NCBI RefSeq assembly: GCF_900104345.1
Contig: NZ_FNJN01000001.1
Coordinates: forward strand, 1 to 64,000
Direction: 5' to 3'
Origin: Microbacterium testaceum StLB037
Lineage (GTDB): Bacteria; Actinomycetota; Actinomycetes; Actinomycetales; Microbacteriaceae
Length of the DNA: 64,000 nucleotides
The number at the start of each line of letters is the position of its first letter. The stretch's first letter is position 1. The notes beneath the pieces are model-generated. The model was not told where the DNA came from. It saw nothing but the letters and a program-made list of their open reading frames with translations, and ran no database searches. Shown piece by piece: positions 15,543 through 26,297 of this stretch. Made by a program: the position numbers and the translations under genes.

Positions 15543-15824
15543 ATGCCGAGCTTCCTCGTGTGGATCGAATACTTCTTCTGGGCGGCCATCGCGGTCGGGG
15601 TGCTCGTGCGTCTGGGGACGGTGCTCGGACGCCGTCGTGCGGGCCGACGGAAGGACGCCGTTCGACAGGCGATCCGCCCCGTCATCGATGCGGGCGCCGT
15701 CGAGTCGGCCTTCTACGGCTGGACGCCGTCGACCTCGCTGCAGCTGAGGGCGGAGCCCACGTCGGTCGAGACCGCGCAGGACCGCGATCGGGTACCGCCG
15801 GAGCTCCCCGACAGCTACCGCTGA
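15543..15824 (+). CDS. Small membrane-anchored hypothetical protein
   Basis: The 93-residue protein has one N-terminal membrane segment (FLVWIEYFFWAAIAVGVLVR) and then a basic, soluble tail (LGRRRAGRRKDAV). The family is not recognised. GAAGGAG lies just before the ATG. The same regulatory palindrome lies upstream of this gene and of the kinase gene, so it is probably a target of, or accessory to, the two-component system that follows. Confidence 0.65.
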   Translation: MPSFLVWIEYFFWAAIAVGVLVRLGTVLGRRRAGRRKDAVRQAIRPVIDAGAVESAFYGWTPSTSLQLRAEPTSVETAQDRDRVPPELPDSYR

Positions 15825-15863
15825 CCGCCGTGCTCGCCGCTCCGCGGGATGATTCGCCGCGCC

Positions 15864-15892
15864 ACCCGTGACGAATGTCACGCCCGTACAGT
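15864..15892 (+). promoter_or_regulatory. Second copy of the TGACGAATGTCA operator, kinase promoter
   Basis: ACCCGTGACGAATGTCA at 15864-15880 is followed by TACAGT (15887-15892), a possible -10 element. A GTG start follows eight bases later at 15900. If that is the start, the transcript would be leaderless. The operator would overlap the -35 region, consistent with autoregulation. Confidence 0.45.
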
Positions 15893-15899
15893 GGCGGGT

Positions 15900-17087
15900 G
15901 TGAGCGCCCCCGCACCCGCATCCGTCCGTACGCCCGCGGCGACGTACGCCCGTGACGTCCGCGTCACCTGGTGGTACACGGCGTCGTCGATCCTGTTCCT
16001 CCACGTCTTCGCGGTCTTCATGTGGGCGCTGGTGGTCGTGCTGCGGGGGACGACGCTCGACATCGTCCTCGTGCTGATCGGGGCGGCCGGGTCGGTGGCA
16101 TCCGGAGTCCTTCTTCTCATCCACTACCGGCGCGAACCTCTCGACGACGGTGACGACTCCGCGCGCAGGCCGGTGTGGCCCCTCGTGCTGCTCGGGGTCG
16201 GGTCGGCGGTCGTGCTCGGCGTCGGTGCCGGGTCGGTGCTGCTCGCCGCAGCCCTCGCGGCCCAGGCGCTGTGCACGGTGCGGTGGCGGGCTGGCATCCG
16301 GGTGCGGCTCGTCGCGCTGATGCTCGTCATCGTCATCGCGGTGTGGGTGATCGAGGCGACGCGGCTGAGCCCCGACGGCTACATCTCGCTGACGTTCGCC
16401 CTGCCGCTGTTCGCCACCATGCTCGCCCCGCTCACCGCCACCTCGCTGTGGTGGTGGGACATCGTGCGCGAACTCGACCGCGCCCGCCGCGCCGAGGGAC
16501 GTCTCGCCGCCGCACAAGAGCGCCTGCGCCTCGCCGGCGACCTGCACGACCTGCAGGGCCACCACCTGCAGGTGATCGCGCTACAGCTCGAGCTCGCCGA
16601 GAAGATGATGGGGAGGGACCCGGATGCCGCCGTCGAACAGGTGCGCGCGGCTCGCGCGAGCGTCGACGAAGCCCGTCGCGGCACGCGCGACCTCGCCGCA
16701 CGGTTCCGCGGAGTGCCCCTTCCCGACGAACTCGCCAACGCCGCCGACCTGTTGCGCGCGGCGGGGCTGACCGTCGACCTGCTGGTGGATACCGAGGCCG
16801 AACGCGCGCCCGCAGACGTGCTCGGACCCGTCGTCCGCGAGTCCACGACGAATGTGTTGAAACACGGGGGTGGGGTGTCGGCATCCCTCTCCCTCGCCCG
16901 CCACGACGGAGCCTGGGTGCTGACCGTCGAGAACGACTCGCGGAGTGCCGCGTCTCCCGTCGGCGACGGGGCGGGACTGTCGGGCATCGCCGAACGCGTG
17001 GGTTCTGTGGGAGGAACGGTGGATGCCACCCGCCTCGGCGACCGCTTCCGCGTGACGGTTCGCGTGCCCGAGGAGGTTTTCGCATGA
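15900..17087 (+). CDS. Two-component sensor histidine kinase (HisKA_3/NarL type)
   Basis: The 395-residue protein has about six membrane helices in its first 185 residues with little outside the membrane, so it likely senses a membrane or envelope signal. The dimerisation domain carries the phospho-accepting H216 (AGDLHDLQGHH), and the ATPase domain has the N-box (VRESTTNVLKHGG) and G-box (GAGLSGIAERVG) of the DesK/NarX class. The GTG at 15900 is preferred over the ATG at 15849, because the latter would put the upstream operator inside the gene. The stop overlaps the response-regulator start by four bases, so they are cognate partners. The signal is unknown. Confidence 0.88.
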   Translation: MSAPAPASVRTPAATYARDVRVTWWYTASSILFLHVFAVFMWALVVVLRGTTLDIVLVLIGAAGSVASGVLLLIHYRREPLDDGDDSARRPVWPLVLLGVGSAVVLGVGAGSVLLAAALAAQALCTVRWRAGIRVRLVALMLVIVIAVWVIEATRLSPDGYISLTFALPLFATMLAPLTATSLWWWDIVRELDRARRAEGRLAAAQERLRLAGDLHDLQGHHLQVIALQLELAEKMMGRDPDAAVEQVRAARASVDEARRGTRDLAARFRGVPLPDELANAADLLRAAGLTVDLLVDTEAERAPADVLGPVVRESTTNVLKHGGGVSASLSLARHDGAWVLTVENDSRSAASPVGDGAGLSGIAERVGSVGGTVDATRLGDRFRVTVRVPEEVFA

Positions 17088-17686
17088 TCCGCGTGCTCAT
17101 CGCCGACGACGAGGACATGATCCGCACCGCGCTCGCCGCGCTGTTGCGACTGGAGGACGACCTCGAGGTCGTCGCCGAATGCCGCGACGGCGAGAGCGCC
17201 GTGACCGAGGCGCAGCGGCTGAAGCCCGACGTGTGCCTGCTCGACCTCGAGATGCCCGGGCTCGACGGCGTCGACACCGCGGCGAAGATCCTGCGGAGCG
17301 TGCCCTCACGCTGCGTGATCGTCACGCGGCACGCACGGCCCGGAGTCCTGCGGCGCGCGCTCGGCGCCGGGGTCAGCGGGTTCCTCCCCAAGTCGCGGCC
17401 CGCGGATGACGTGGCGGCCGTGATCCGTGAAGTCGCGGCCGGGCGGAGGTACGTCGACCCCGAGGTCGCGGCCGACGCGCTGAGCGACGAGCGGAGCCCC
17501 CTCACCGACCGCGAGCTCGACGTGCTGCGCGCGGGGGCGCGGGGGCAGACGGTCGCCGAGATCGCTTCGGCGCTGCACCTGTCGGCGGGGACGGTGCGCA
17601 ACCACGTGTCGTCGGTGCTCGGCAAGCTCGGGCTCGCGAGTCGGCAGCAGGCGACGATCCACGCGCGCGAGCGGGGGTGGATCTGA
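17084..17686 (+). CDS. NarL/LuxR-type response regulator
   Basis: The 200-residue protein has a receiver domain (IADDEDMIRTALAAL; phospho-acceptor D54 in CLLDLEMPGLDG; FLPKSR with the conserved Lys) and a C-terminal LuxR helix-turn-helix (LTDRELDVLRAGARGQTVAE; SAGTVRNHVSSVLGKLG). It is the partner of the kinase encoded immediately upstream. The TGACGAATGTCA sites before the kinase gene and before the 93-residue gene are plausible binding sites. Its last 286 bases are duplicated at 18780-19065. Confidence 0.93.
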   Translation: MIRVLIADDEDMIRTALAALLRLEDDLEVVAECRDGESAVTEAQRLKPDVCLLDLEMPGLDGVDTAAKILRSVPSRCVIVTRHARPGVLRRALGAGVSGFLPKSRPADDVAAVIREVAAGRRYVDPEVAADALSDERSPLTDRELDVLRAGARGQTVAEIASALHLSAGTVRNHVSSVLGKLGLASRQQATIHARERGWI

Positions 17687-17858
17687 GGTCAGCCGGTGTG
17701 GCGGAGCGTTCGATCGACCTCAGGACCGGTGGGGGAAGAGGGAAGGCGCACCGCCACCTCGTCCCTCGCCCCGTCGAGCCCGTAGCGTAGGCACATGCCT
17801 CGCGGATTTCGAGGCATCGTCATGACGTAACCCGCTCCTCACATTCACGGAGGTCACC

Positions 17859-18443
17859 ATGTCGAACGAGTCCGCGACACGGGTCCCCGGTGCTCGGCCG
17901 ACGGGCCGACGCCAGAGTGTTGCAGCTCTCATCGTCGGCATCGCGGGCGCCATCGTCGCCGGACTGCTGGTCGTGCCCTACCTCGCCCGCCCGGGACTGG
18001 TCGTGCTGCCTGTGATCGCGCTGGTGCTCGCCGCAGCGGGCATCGTGCTCGCGGTCCGTGCACGTCGACAGCCGGGACAGAAGGCGCGAGGACGCGCGGC
18101 TCTGGTCTCGACGGTGGTCGCTCTGATCGTGGACGTGGTCCTGATCGGCGTGTTCGCTGTGACCATCGCCGGTCTCGGCGTTGCGAGCGTCGAGTTGAGG
18201 GGCACGGGTCCGGAAGACAACACGGTCACCTTCGCGAACGCCACCGAGCAGCGAACGCTTCAGTGGGGCCCGGAGGGGCGTGCTCAATTCAACACCTCGG
18301 GTTCATGGGCGGAGATCACGATCACCGCGCCCGCCGACGCCGCGGATCAGAACGTCAGCTGCCAGATCGTCTGGAACGGGAAGGTCGCCGTCGAAGAGAG
18401 CTCGGGCTCGGGCACGGTCACCTGTCGCTATGACGAGAAATGA
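17859..18443 (+). CDS. Membrane protein, DUF4190/MmpS-like hypothetical
   Basis: The 194-residue protein has three hydrophobic helices (VAALIVGIAGAIVAGLLVVP; LVVLPVIALVLAAAGIVLAV; LVSTVVALIVDVVLIGVFAV) and then an extracytoplasmic beta-rich domain (TVTFANATEQRTLQWG) with a Cys pair in QNVSCQIVW and GTVTCRY. The architecture resembles actinobacterial MmpS-like or DUF4190 proteins. A good CGGAGG ribosome-binding site precedes the ATG. An 8-bp inverted repeat (17795-17802 with 17810-17817) lies just downstream of a TAGCGT box and may be in the 5' leader. Confidence 0.68.
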   Translation: MSNESATRVPGARPTGRRQSVAALIVGIAGAIVAGLLVVPYLARPGLVVLPVIALVLAAAGIVLAVRARRQPGQKARGRAALVSTVVALIVDVVLIGVFAVTIAGLGVASVELRGTGPEDNTVTFANATEQRTLQWGPEGRAQFNTSGSWAEITITAPADAADQNVSCQIVWNGKVAVEESSGSGTVTCRYDEK

Positions 18444-18714
18444 CGTGAGGGTGATGCCCATGGCTCCCTTTGACCAGCGTCAGCATCGACGGCATCCGGA
18501 TCGAGTTCATGCTCGACGCGGGCTGAGCGATGTGCGTGGGGCGGAGCTGGAGGCAGCTGATCGCCCCACGTGGTGATGCGGATGGAAGCGGCCTCCGCCG
18601 CAGTCTGCGCGACGCCCGGCTGAAGCCGGGGGAGCAGCCGGTCCCCGAGGTCGAAGAGAAGGACGGGGTGGTGCGCGCTCTGGGTGTCGAGGCGCGCAGA
18701 TCGAGCGCGACGGC

Positions 18715-19065
18715 GTGGTCATCGGCGGGGCTGCGGTGACCGCACTCGATGACGGTTTGCGGAGCCTGGAGCTCCTCGCCGCGGATGACGTGGCGGCCGT
18801 CATCCGCGAAGTCGCGGCCGGGCGACTGTACGTCGACCCCGAGGTCGCGGCCGACGCGCTGAGCGACGAGCGGAGCCCCCTCACCGACCGCGAGCTCGAC
18901 GTGCTGCGCGCGGGGGCGCGAGGGCAGACGGTGGCCGAGATCGCTTCCGCGCTGCATCTGTCTGCCGGGACGGTGCGCAACCACGTGTCGTCGGTGCTCG
19001 GCAAGCTCGGGCTCGCGAGTCGGCAGCAGGCGACGATCCACGCGCGCGAGCGGGGGTGGATCTAG
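18715..19065 (+). pseudogene. Truncated response-regulator copy (DNA-binding half only)
   Basis: From 18780 the sequence is about 96% identical to 17401-17686. The protein ends with the complete LuxR helix-turn-helix, and only one residue differs from the parent over that part (GRLYV against GRRYV). The receiver domain with its phosphorylation site is replaced by about 20 unrelated residues (MVIGGAAVTALDDGLRSLEL). It is a partial segmental duplication. If translated, it would give an unregulated DNA-binding domain that could compete with the parent. No convincing ribosome-binding site was seen, so a pseudogene is more likely. Confidence 0.75.
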
Positions 19066-19767
19066 GGGGTCGTCTTCGACGCGGCAGACGACGGCCGCAG
19101 ATCCCTCGTCATCGGAGTTCGGCGCGCGATTTGAATCGCCACGCTGACACCGACGGCTGTCGTCCACAACGTCAGCGTGTCGAAAGCGAGCCGCTCCGCT
19201 ATTCCCAGGGGCAGGAGTGGCGATCGTCCGCCATCGAGGCCAGCGACGAACACCACGAATGTCGCGAGAGACACGGCGACGGTGGCGAACGTGAGCGTCC
19301 GGAAAGCACCTCGGCCCGCGGCGGCCGCCAGGAGGATCATGGCCGACCATTGCGTCAGCGCCTGCCCGAGGGCTGCGGCATCGTGGAGATCGGGGAACGT
19401 GTTCCAGGGGAAGCAACCCACCAGGATGACGAAGACTCCCGACACCGCGACGAGCACCGACCCCGTTCGGCCTGTGCGGCCGCCCCACGAGCCGCCGAGC
19501 AGAACCGCCTGCCGTGATCAACGCACCCGATACGACCATCCCGCCGTTGAACACCGCGTGCCACGGAGAGCAGATGAGGCGCGCGGTGGTGGCGTAATCC
19601 GAGAAGACTCCGCAGCTTGTGACGCCGAGATCACTGATCGCGTTGTCGGCGATCGAGTACCCGCTCGGCCACTGCAGAGCGACCGCCATCTGCAGCGGGA
19701 GCAGAACAAGAGTGACCGCCCACAGAGCCGCGCCGATCTGCAATCGCCGGATAGAGCATGTGTACAT
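19062..19767 (-). pseudogene. DUF998 membrane protein with a frameshift
   Basis: From the start at 19767 the frame reads MYTCSIRRLQIGAALWAVTL, then the DUF998 signature GYSIADNAISDLGVTSCGVF, up to GGMVVSGALITAG near 19510. The rest of the family (VLLGGSWGGRTGRTGSVLVA, GCFPWNTFPDLHD, several helices) continues in another frame to the stop at 19062. A single extra G in the minus-strand sequence GCAGGCGGTTCTG explains the break. Joined, the two parts make a normal-length DUF998 protein of about 235 residues. It may be a real null mutation or a sequencing error. Confidence 0.75.
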
Positions 19768-20010
19768 GTGAAGTCCTCCCGGCGATGATGATAGCGCGCC
19801 CCGCGGCCGAGTGACGTGGTGCTCGTCGAGCGGTCAATGGCGGCGTTCGCACGGAGCCAACGCCGCAAACCGTGCGAGGGGTGGCCGGTTTTGACGCGAC
19901 TGCTCTTCCGCACTCACCCGGGGGTGAAATTCCGACGGCTGGGCGCAGTGAACCGCGACTTCACACGCTCCGAGGGCGATCGCGGTGGCACTGGCCCCTA
20001 GCATGCGAGC

Positions 20011-20531
20011 ATGCGAAGTCCTTCCTCTCGCCGTCGTTTCATGAGGAAACGTCCGTCGGCCCCCGAGCAGTGCGCGCCCGATACGGAGGATGCATCATCG
20101 ACTGGCGTCGCGGGCCGAGTCGATGCGCGCTTTCGTGTCGCGGCGTGGCTCGTCATCGCTCAAGGCGTGGTGATGGAGCTGGGTGCGCTGCTGGCACTCC
20201 CGGTTCTCCTGGCGACCGGCCTCGATCAGGATGACGTCGGCACCCATTTCCGTTCGCCCTGCCGTATCTTCAGAACAACCTCTACCTGCTCATGATCATG
20301 AGTGGCATCTTCGGCACCCTCCGGGTTCTCGGGGGTATCGGCATCCTGTGCGACCGTCTTTGGGGTCTCGGAATCACCCTTGTAATGTGCGTCGTCACGC
20401 TTGTCCTGATGGTCTTCATGCTTCCGGCGGGTATCGCTGACGGTGTGCTGTCTGGAGGGGCGCTGGTGCTCATCGCCTTCGCGTGGTTCGGCTCCGGCCC
20501 CATCTCCACGCGGAGGTGCTCCGAGCCCTGA
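20011..20531 (+). pseudogene. Small membrane protein gene with a frameshift
   Basis: The first frame encodes a basic N-terminus and a membrane helix (VAAWLVIAQGVVMELGALLA), up to DQDDVGTHF near 20248. The continuation PFALPYLQNNLYLLMIMSGI, with two more helices and the stop at 20531, is in another frame. One missing base near 20246-20252 accounts for this. Joined, it is a membrane protein of about 170 residues with four helices and an unrecognised family. It lies next to two other broken genes. Confidence 0.65.
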
Positions 20532-20700
20532 GGGGCGGTCGTCAGGCAGCCGCGCCTCGGTGAGGCGCGAGGCGGCCGTGGCTCGTCGATGTCGGAGCCG
20601 CGTGAACGGTGGTCGCGAAGTGGGGTCGGATCGGCATCGAGAAGAGCGACACCGCAAGTCGCCCCCGTGGTGGGCGCGGTGGCGGGCTGACATCCGACGA

Positions 20701-21108
20701 TCAGTCCACGACCGCGGCCACCGCCTCGATCTCGACCAGCTGGTCGTCGTAGCCGAGGACGGTGACACCGAGAAGGGTGCTCGGGACGTCGTGCGTGCCG
20801 AACGCATCGCGGACGACCTCCCAGGCGGTGACGAGATCCGCCTGACGGGCGGTTGCCACGAGCACGCGCGTGCTGATCACGTCGGTGATCTCCGCGCCCG
20901 CCGCTCGCAGGGCGCCGGTCATCGTTTCGATGCACTTCGCCGCCTGCGCCGCATAGTCGCCGATGCCGGCGGTCGAGCCGTCGTCGTTCAGGGGACACGA
21001 TCCGGCGAGGAAGATGAGCCGCGCGTTCGCCGGAGCGGTGGCGGCGTACGCGTACTCCGCCGCGTCGGACAGTGCGGTCGCACGGATGAGGGTGACGGCG
21101 GAAGGCAT
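20701..21108 (-). CDS. RidA/YjgF-family protein without the catalytic arginine
   Basis: The 135-residue protein has the RidA fold (LIFLAGSCPLNDDGS; QAAKCIETMTGALRAAGAEI; VISTRVLV; LVEIEAVAAV). The arginine of canonical RidA in the ARSCVEV segment, needed for hydrolysis of reactive imines, is replaced here (VPSTLLGVTVLG). It thus belongs to one of the Rid subgroups without proven deaminase activity. AAAGGA before the ATG is a good ribosome-binding site. Confidence 0.85.
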   Translation of the reverse strand: MPSAVTLIRATALSDAAEYAYAATAPANARLIFLAGSCPLNDDGSTAGIGDYAAQAAKCIETMTGALRAAGAEITDVISTRVLVATARQADLVTAWEVVRDAFGTHDVPSTLLGVTVLGYDDQLVEIEAVAAVVD

Positions 21109-21134
21109 CTCGGGTCCTTTCGCGACGGATGCGG

Positions 21135-21668
21135 TCAGCGGGTAGGGGGGCAGGCGACGGCGAACGTCAGTGTCGCCTCGACGGGGGGAGCTTTTCGCAG
21201 ATCCAGGTCGCCGATCTTCGGAGCGGCGTCGGATTCGACGGGGAGGGCGTTCGCCGTGCCGTGGATCTCGGTGCCGCGGAAGGCGTCGTCGGCGACCGTG
21301 ACCTCTCCCTCGCCCAGGAACTGCACGGCGTACCCGTCGATAGCCCAGGCCGAGACGGTGGTCGCGTCCTCGGTATCCCCGATCTGAGGCACCATCACGC
21401 CGGCATTCGGGCTCGGCGAATCAGCCGTCACCCGCGTACGCGCGTCATCGCACGCGCGCAGCCCGTCGCCGACGCCCGCCGATACCGTGCGCCTCTCGCC
21501 GTCCGCGACGAAGGTGATCTCCACGGTGTCGATCGCCGCGGGCGCCGCCTGTGTCGCGGTCGGTGAGGGAGCGGCATCCGGGATCGTCGCGGTGCAGCCG
21601 GTGAGGCCGAGAGCAGCGAAGGATGCCAACACGACGAGCGTCGTGCGCGGGTCCGGGCGAGGGGGCAT
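21135..21668 (-). CDS. Putative lipoprotein
   Basis: The 177-residue protein begins MPPRPDPRTTLVVLASFAAL and has the lipobox LTGC, so it should be secreted, lipidated and anchored outside the membrane. The mature part, after a Pro/Thr/Ala-rich linker, is beta-rich (TVEITFVADGERRTVSAGVG) with a Cys pair (LRACDDAR and AVACPPTR). Family unknown. The ATG at 21668 is preferred over a TTG three codons upstream. It lies 26 bases after the RidA gene start and may share its transcript. Confidence 0.75.
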   Translation of the reverse strand: MPPRPDPRTTLVVLASFAALGLTGCTATIPDAAPSPTATQAAPAAIDTVEITFVADGERRTVSAGVGDGLRACDDARTRVTADSPSPNAGVMVPQIGDTEDATTVSAWAIDGYAVQFLGEGEVTVADDAFRGTEIHGTANALPVESDAAPKIGDLDLRKAPPVEATLTFAVACPPTR

Positions 21669-21692
21669 GCCCCCCAACCTGGCACAGATGGT

Positions 21693-22046
21693 TCAGGCGA
21701 ACCAGATCACGCAAAGTAGCGCGATGGTGAGATGGAAGGTCGGGAGCGCGGACGACCCGGCCATCTCTCGACGGGCGCGCATCATCATGAAGATGAACAT
21801 CACGTAGAGACCGACCATGCACAGAGCGCTCAGGGTGCCCCAGATCCACAGGGCGGTGAGGTTCGTTCCGTCGTCGATCGCGACTCCGCCGATGAAGCCC
21901 GTCACGATCATGCCCACGGCGAGCGAGACGCCGATCGTCCGGTAGCGCGAGGCGGTGGAGCCGACGAGCGTCGAGACGGCGATCAACTCGGTGACGAGCA
22001 GATTGCTGCGGGGCAACCGATGCTCTCGAGGTATGTCGGCGCTCAT
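21693..22046 (-). CDS. Hypothetical four-helix membrane protein
   Basis: The 117-residue protein beginning [20 protein letters not shown] has about four membrane helices ([46 protein letters not shown]). The family is not recognised. No strong ribosome-binding site is visible at this start; an ATG 11 codons upstream (22079) is an alternative. Confidence 0.55.
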   Translation of the reverse strand: MSADIPREHRLPRSNLLVTELIAVSTLVGSTASRYRTIGVSLAVGMIVTGFIGGVAIDDGTNLTALWIWGTLSALCMVGLYVMFIFMMMRARREMAGSSALPTFHLTIALLCVIWFA

Positions 22047-22142
22047 CCAGCGGGAGGGGGGGCACTGGCGCCGCGGCATGTTCTGTGCTCTGTGCCCCTC
22101 CCATCGAAGGGGCAAGGGTCGGGGGTCTCCAGCCCCGTCTAG

Positions 22143-22182
22143 TAGGGTTGTCGACTGGCGAAGATCTCTTGATATCGAGAGA
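22143..22182 (+). promoter_or_regulatory. sucCD promoter with TCTCTTGATATCGAGA palindrome
   Basis: TAGGGT at 22143-22148 is a possible -10 box. Directly downstream, 22165-22182 holds TCTCTTGATATCGAGAGA, a palindrome with one mismatched pair. The same 16-base core, in the other orientation and with one difference, lies before icd (54394-54409). A repressor bound here would block transcription of sucCD. Confidence 0.6.
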
Positions 22183-22225
22183 GTTCGCCTCCTCCCACCA
22201 CCGATCGCCCAGCGAAGGATTGTCC

Positions 22226-24309
<2,084 letters not shown>

Positions 24310-24324
24310 GCAGCACTCTCTGCG

Positions 24325-24355
24325 GGGCCCGGATGCCGTGGCATCCGGGCCCTTT
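24325..24355 (+). terminator. Terminator of sucCD
   Basis: GGGCCCGGATGCC at 24325-24337 pairs perfectly with GGCATCCGGGCCC at 24340-24352, followed by TTT. The stem contains the GGATGCC/GGCATCC heptamer pair. Confidence 0.85.
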
Positions 24356-24399
24356 CGCGTGTGCGGCGGGTCGCGGGCTGGGCGGTGGCGCCTCGGGCG

Positions 24400-24636
24400 G
24401 CGGGGTGGGCCGCGCGAGGACGCACTGATTCGACGAGGACGTATCGGATGGGCGGCAAACGGGTGCGGTCTCGGCGAACGGGTGCGTCTTCGGGGCGGCG
24501 GGTCGGGGGCGGCGCATAGCGAGACGCGGCGGTTGGTCGGGGCGGGGTGGACCGAGTGAGGACGTACGCGATCGTCGAGGACGCATCGGATGAGTGGGAA
24601 ACGGGTGCGGTCTCGGCGAACGGGTGCGTCTTCGGG
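24400..24636. repeat. Intergenic direct repeat, period 142 bp
   Basis: Segments 24400-24494 and 24542-24636 are similar throughout. Their last 61 bases (24434-24494 and 24576-24636) differ at only about four positions. Each copy contains AACGGGTGCG twice. The gap between sucD and the permease has no gene; apart from these repeats and the two terminators nothing was recognised. Confidence 0.75.
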
Positions 24637-24733
24637 CTACGGGCCGTCCGCCGCGCGGCGCGCGACGGCGGCCGGGCGCGGGGCGGGCGACGCGTGGGGC
24701 CGCGACGCGCACCCGGCCCGCGGCGGCGACGAA

Positions 24734-24767
24734 AAGGGGCCCGGATGCCGTGGCATCCGAGCCCCTT
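24734..24767 (-). terminator. Terminator of the purine permease gene
   Basis: An imperfect stem (AAGGGGCCCGGATGCC with GGCATCCGAGCCCCTT, one mismatch) ends 14 bases before the permease stop codon. Read on the minus strand it is followed by TTTT-like bases. It again includes the GGATGCC/GGCATCC pair. Confidence 0.75.
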
Positions 24768-24780
24768 CAGAGCACCGGGC

Positions 24781-26232
24781 TCAGCCGAGCAGGGCCTCGA
24801 CCGGACCGCGGGCGAAGAAGACCACGAAGCCGGCGGCGACGATCCACAGCAGCGGGCTGATGCGGCGCGCGCGACCCGACAGCGCCTGGATCAGCACCCA
24901 GCTGACGAAGCCCGCGCCGATGCCGTTGGCGATCGAGTAGGTGAGGGGCATCACGGTGACGGTGAGGAACACCGGGATGAGCACGGACATGTCGCTCAGG
25001 TCGACGTGGCGGATCTGCGCCATCATCAGCGCGCCGACGATCACCAGGGCCGCGGCGGCGATCTCGGTGGGGACGATGCTCGTCAGCGGCGTGAAGAACA
25101 TCGCGAGCAGGAACAGGCCGCCGGTGACGACGTTCGCGAGACCCGTGCGGGCGCCCTCGCCGATGCCGGAGCCCGACTCGATGAACACGGTGTTCGACGA
25201 CGACGAGGTCGCTCCACCCGCGACGGCTCCGATGCCCTCGATCACCAGCGCCGAACGCAGGCGCGGGAAGGTGCCGTCGGGAGCGGCGAGGCCCGCCTCG
25301 CGCGAGAGGCCGGTCATCGTGCCCATGGCGTCGAAGAAGTTCGTGAACACGAGCGTGAAGACGAGCATGAGCGCGGCGAGCACGCCGATGCGGCCGAAGG
25401 ATCCGACCAGGTCGACCTGACCGACGAGCGACAGGTCGGGGAGGCTCACCCACTGCGCGGGGAGGGTCGGGACGCTCAGGCCCCAGCCGCCGGGGTTGCC
25501 GTCGGCCTTGGCCCCGAGACCGGTGACGGCCTGGACGATCACGGCGATGACGGTGCCCGAGAGCAGACCGATCAGCAGGGCGGCCTTGACCTTGCGCACG
25601 AGCAGCACGGCGGTGATGACCAGGGTCAGCACGAACAGGGCCGTGGGGATCGTGGTGATCGAGCCGCCGACGCCGAGACCGACCGGGGGAGAGCTGAGGC
25701 CGGTCGAGGTGACCAGGCCGCTGTCGACGAAACCGATGAACGCGATGAACAGGCCGATGCCGACCGTGATCGCCGTCTTGAGCGCGAGGGGCACGGCCTC
25801 GAAGATCATCCGGCGCAGGCCGGTGACGGCGAGCAGCACGATGATGAGGCCGTTGATGACCACGAGACCCATCGCCTCGGGCCAGGTGACCTGACCCACG
25901 ATGCCGACCGCGAGGAACGAGTTGATGCCGAGACCCGCGGCGAACGCGAACGGCAGACGCGTGACCAGTCCGAACAGCATCGTCATGACGCCCGCGGTGA
26001 GTGCGGTGACGGCGGCGACCTGCGAGAAGCCGAGCGCATTGCCCGCGACGTCGGGGGTGCCCGACAGGATGATCGGGTTCAGGATGACGATGTACGCCAT
26101 CGTGACGAAGGTGACGACGCCGCCGCGGATCTCTCCGCCGACGGTCGAACCGCGGGCGGTGATCTCGAAGAACCTGTCGAAGGCGTTCTTCGGTTCGGGG
26201 ACGGCCGTGGTCTCGGGAGCGGAAGCGCTCAT
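24781..26232 (-). CDS. NCS2-family purine permease (AzgA-like)
   Basis: The 483-residue membrane protein has the NCS2/AzgA pattern: FFEITARGSTVGGEIRGGVV, FVTMAYIVILNPIILS, FAFAAGLGINSFLA and TSSSSNTVFIESGSGIGEGA. AzgA-type members import adenine, guanine or hypoxanthine by proton symport; the exact substrate is not shown by sequence. About 12-14 helices can be counted. It is divergent from the DDN-like gene with 65 bases between the starts. Confidence 0.9.
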   Translation of the reverse strand: MSASAPETTAVPEPKNAFDRFFEITARGSTVGGEIRGGVVTFVTMAYIVILNPIILSGTPDVAGNALGFSQVAAVTALTAGVMTMLFGLVTRLPFAFAAGLGINSFLAVGIVGQVTWPEAMGLVVINGLIIVLLAVTGLRRMIFEAVPLALKTAITVGIGLFIAFIGFVDSGLVTSTGLSSPPVGLGVGGSITTIPTALFVLTLVITAVLLVRKVKAALLIGLLSGTVIAVIVQAVTGLGAKADGNPGGWGLSVPTLPAQWVSLPDLSLVGQVDLVGSFGRIGVLAALMLVFTLVFTNFFDAMGTMTGLSREAGLAAPDGTFPRLRSALVIEGIGAVAGGATSSSSNTVFIESGSGIGEGARTGLANVVTGGLFLLAMFFTPLTSIVPTEIAAAALVIVGALMMAQIRHVDLSDMSVLIPVFLTVTVMPLTYSIANGIGAGFVSWVLIQALSGRARRISPLLWIVAAGFVVFFARGPVEALLG

Positions 26233-26297
26233 GAAGGCTCCAGGAAAAAAGGGAGGGGCTAGACCGGAGGGGAAGACGCCGACGTATCGTGTGAGCT

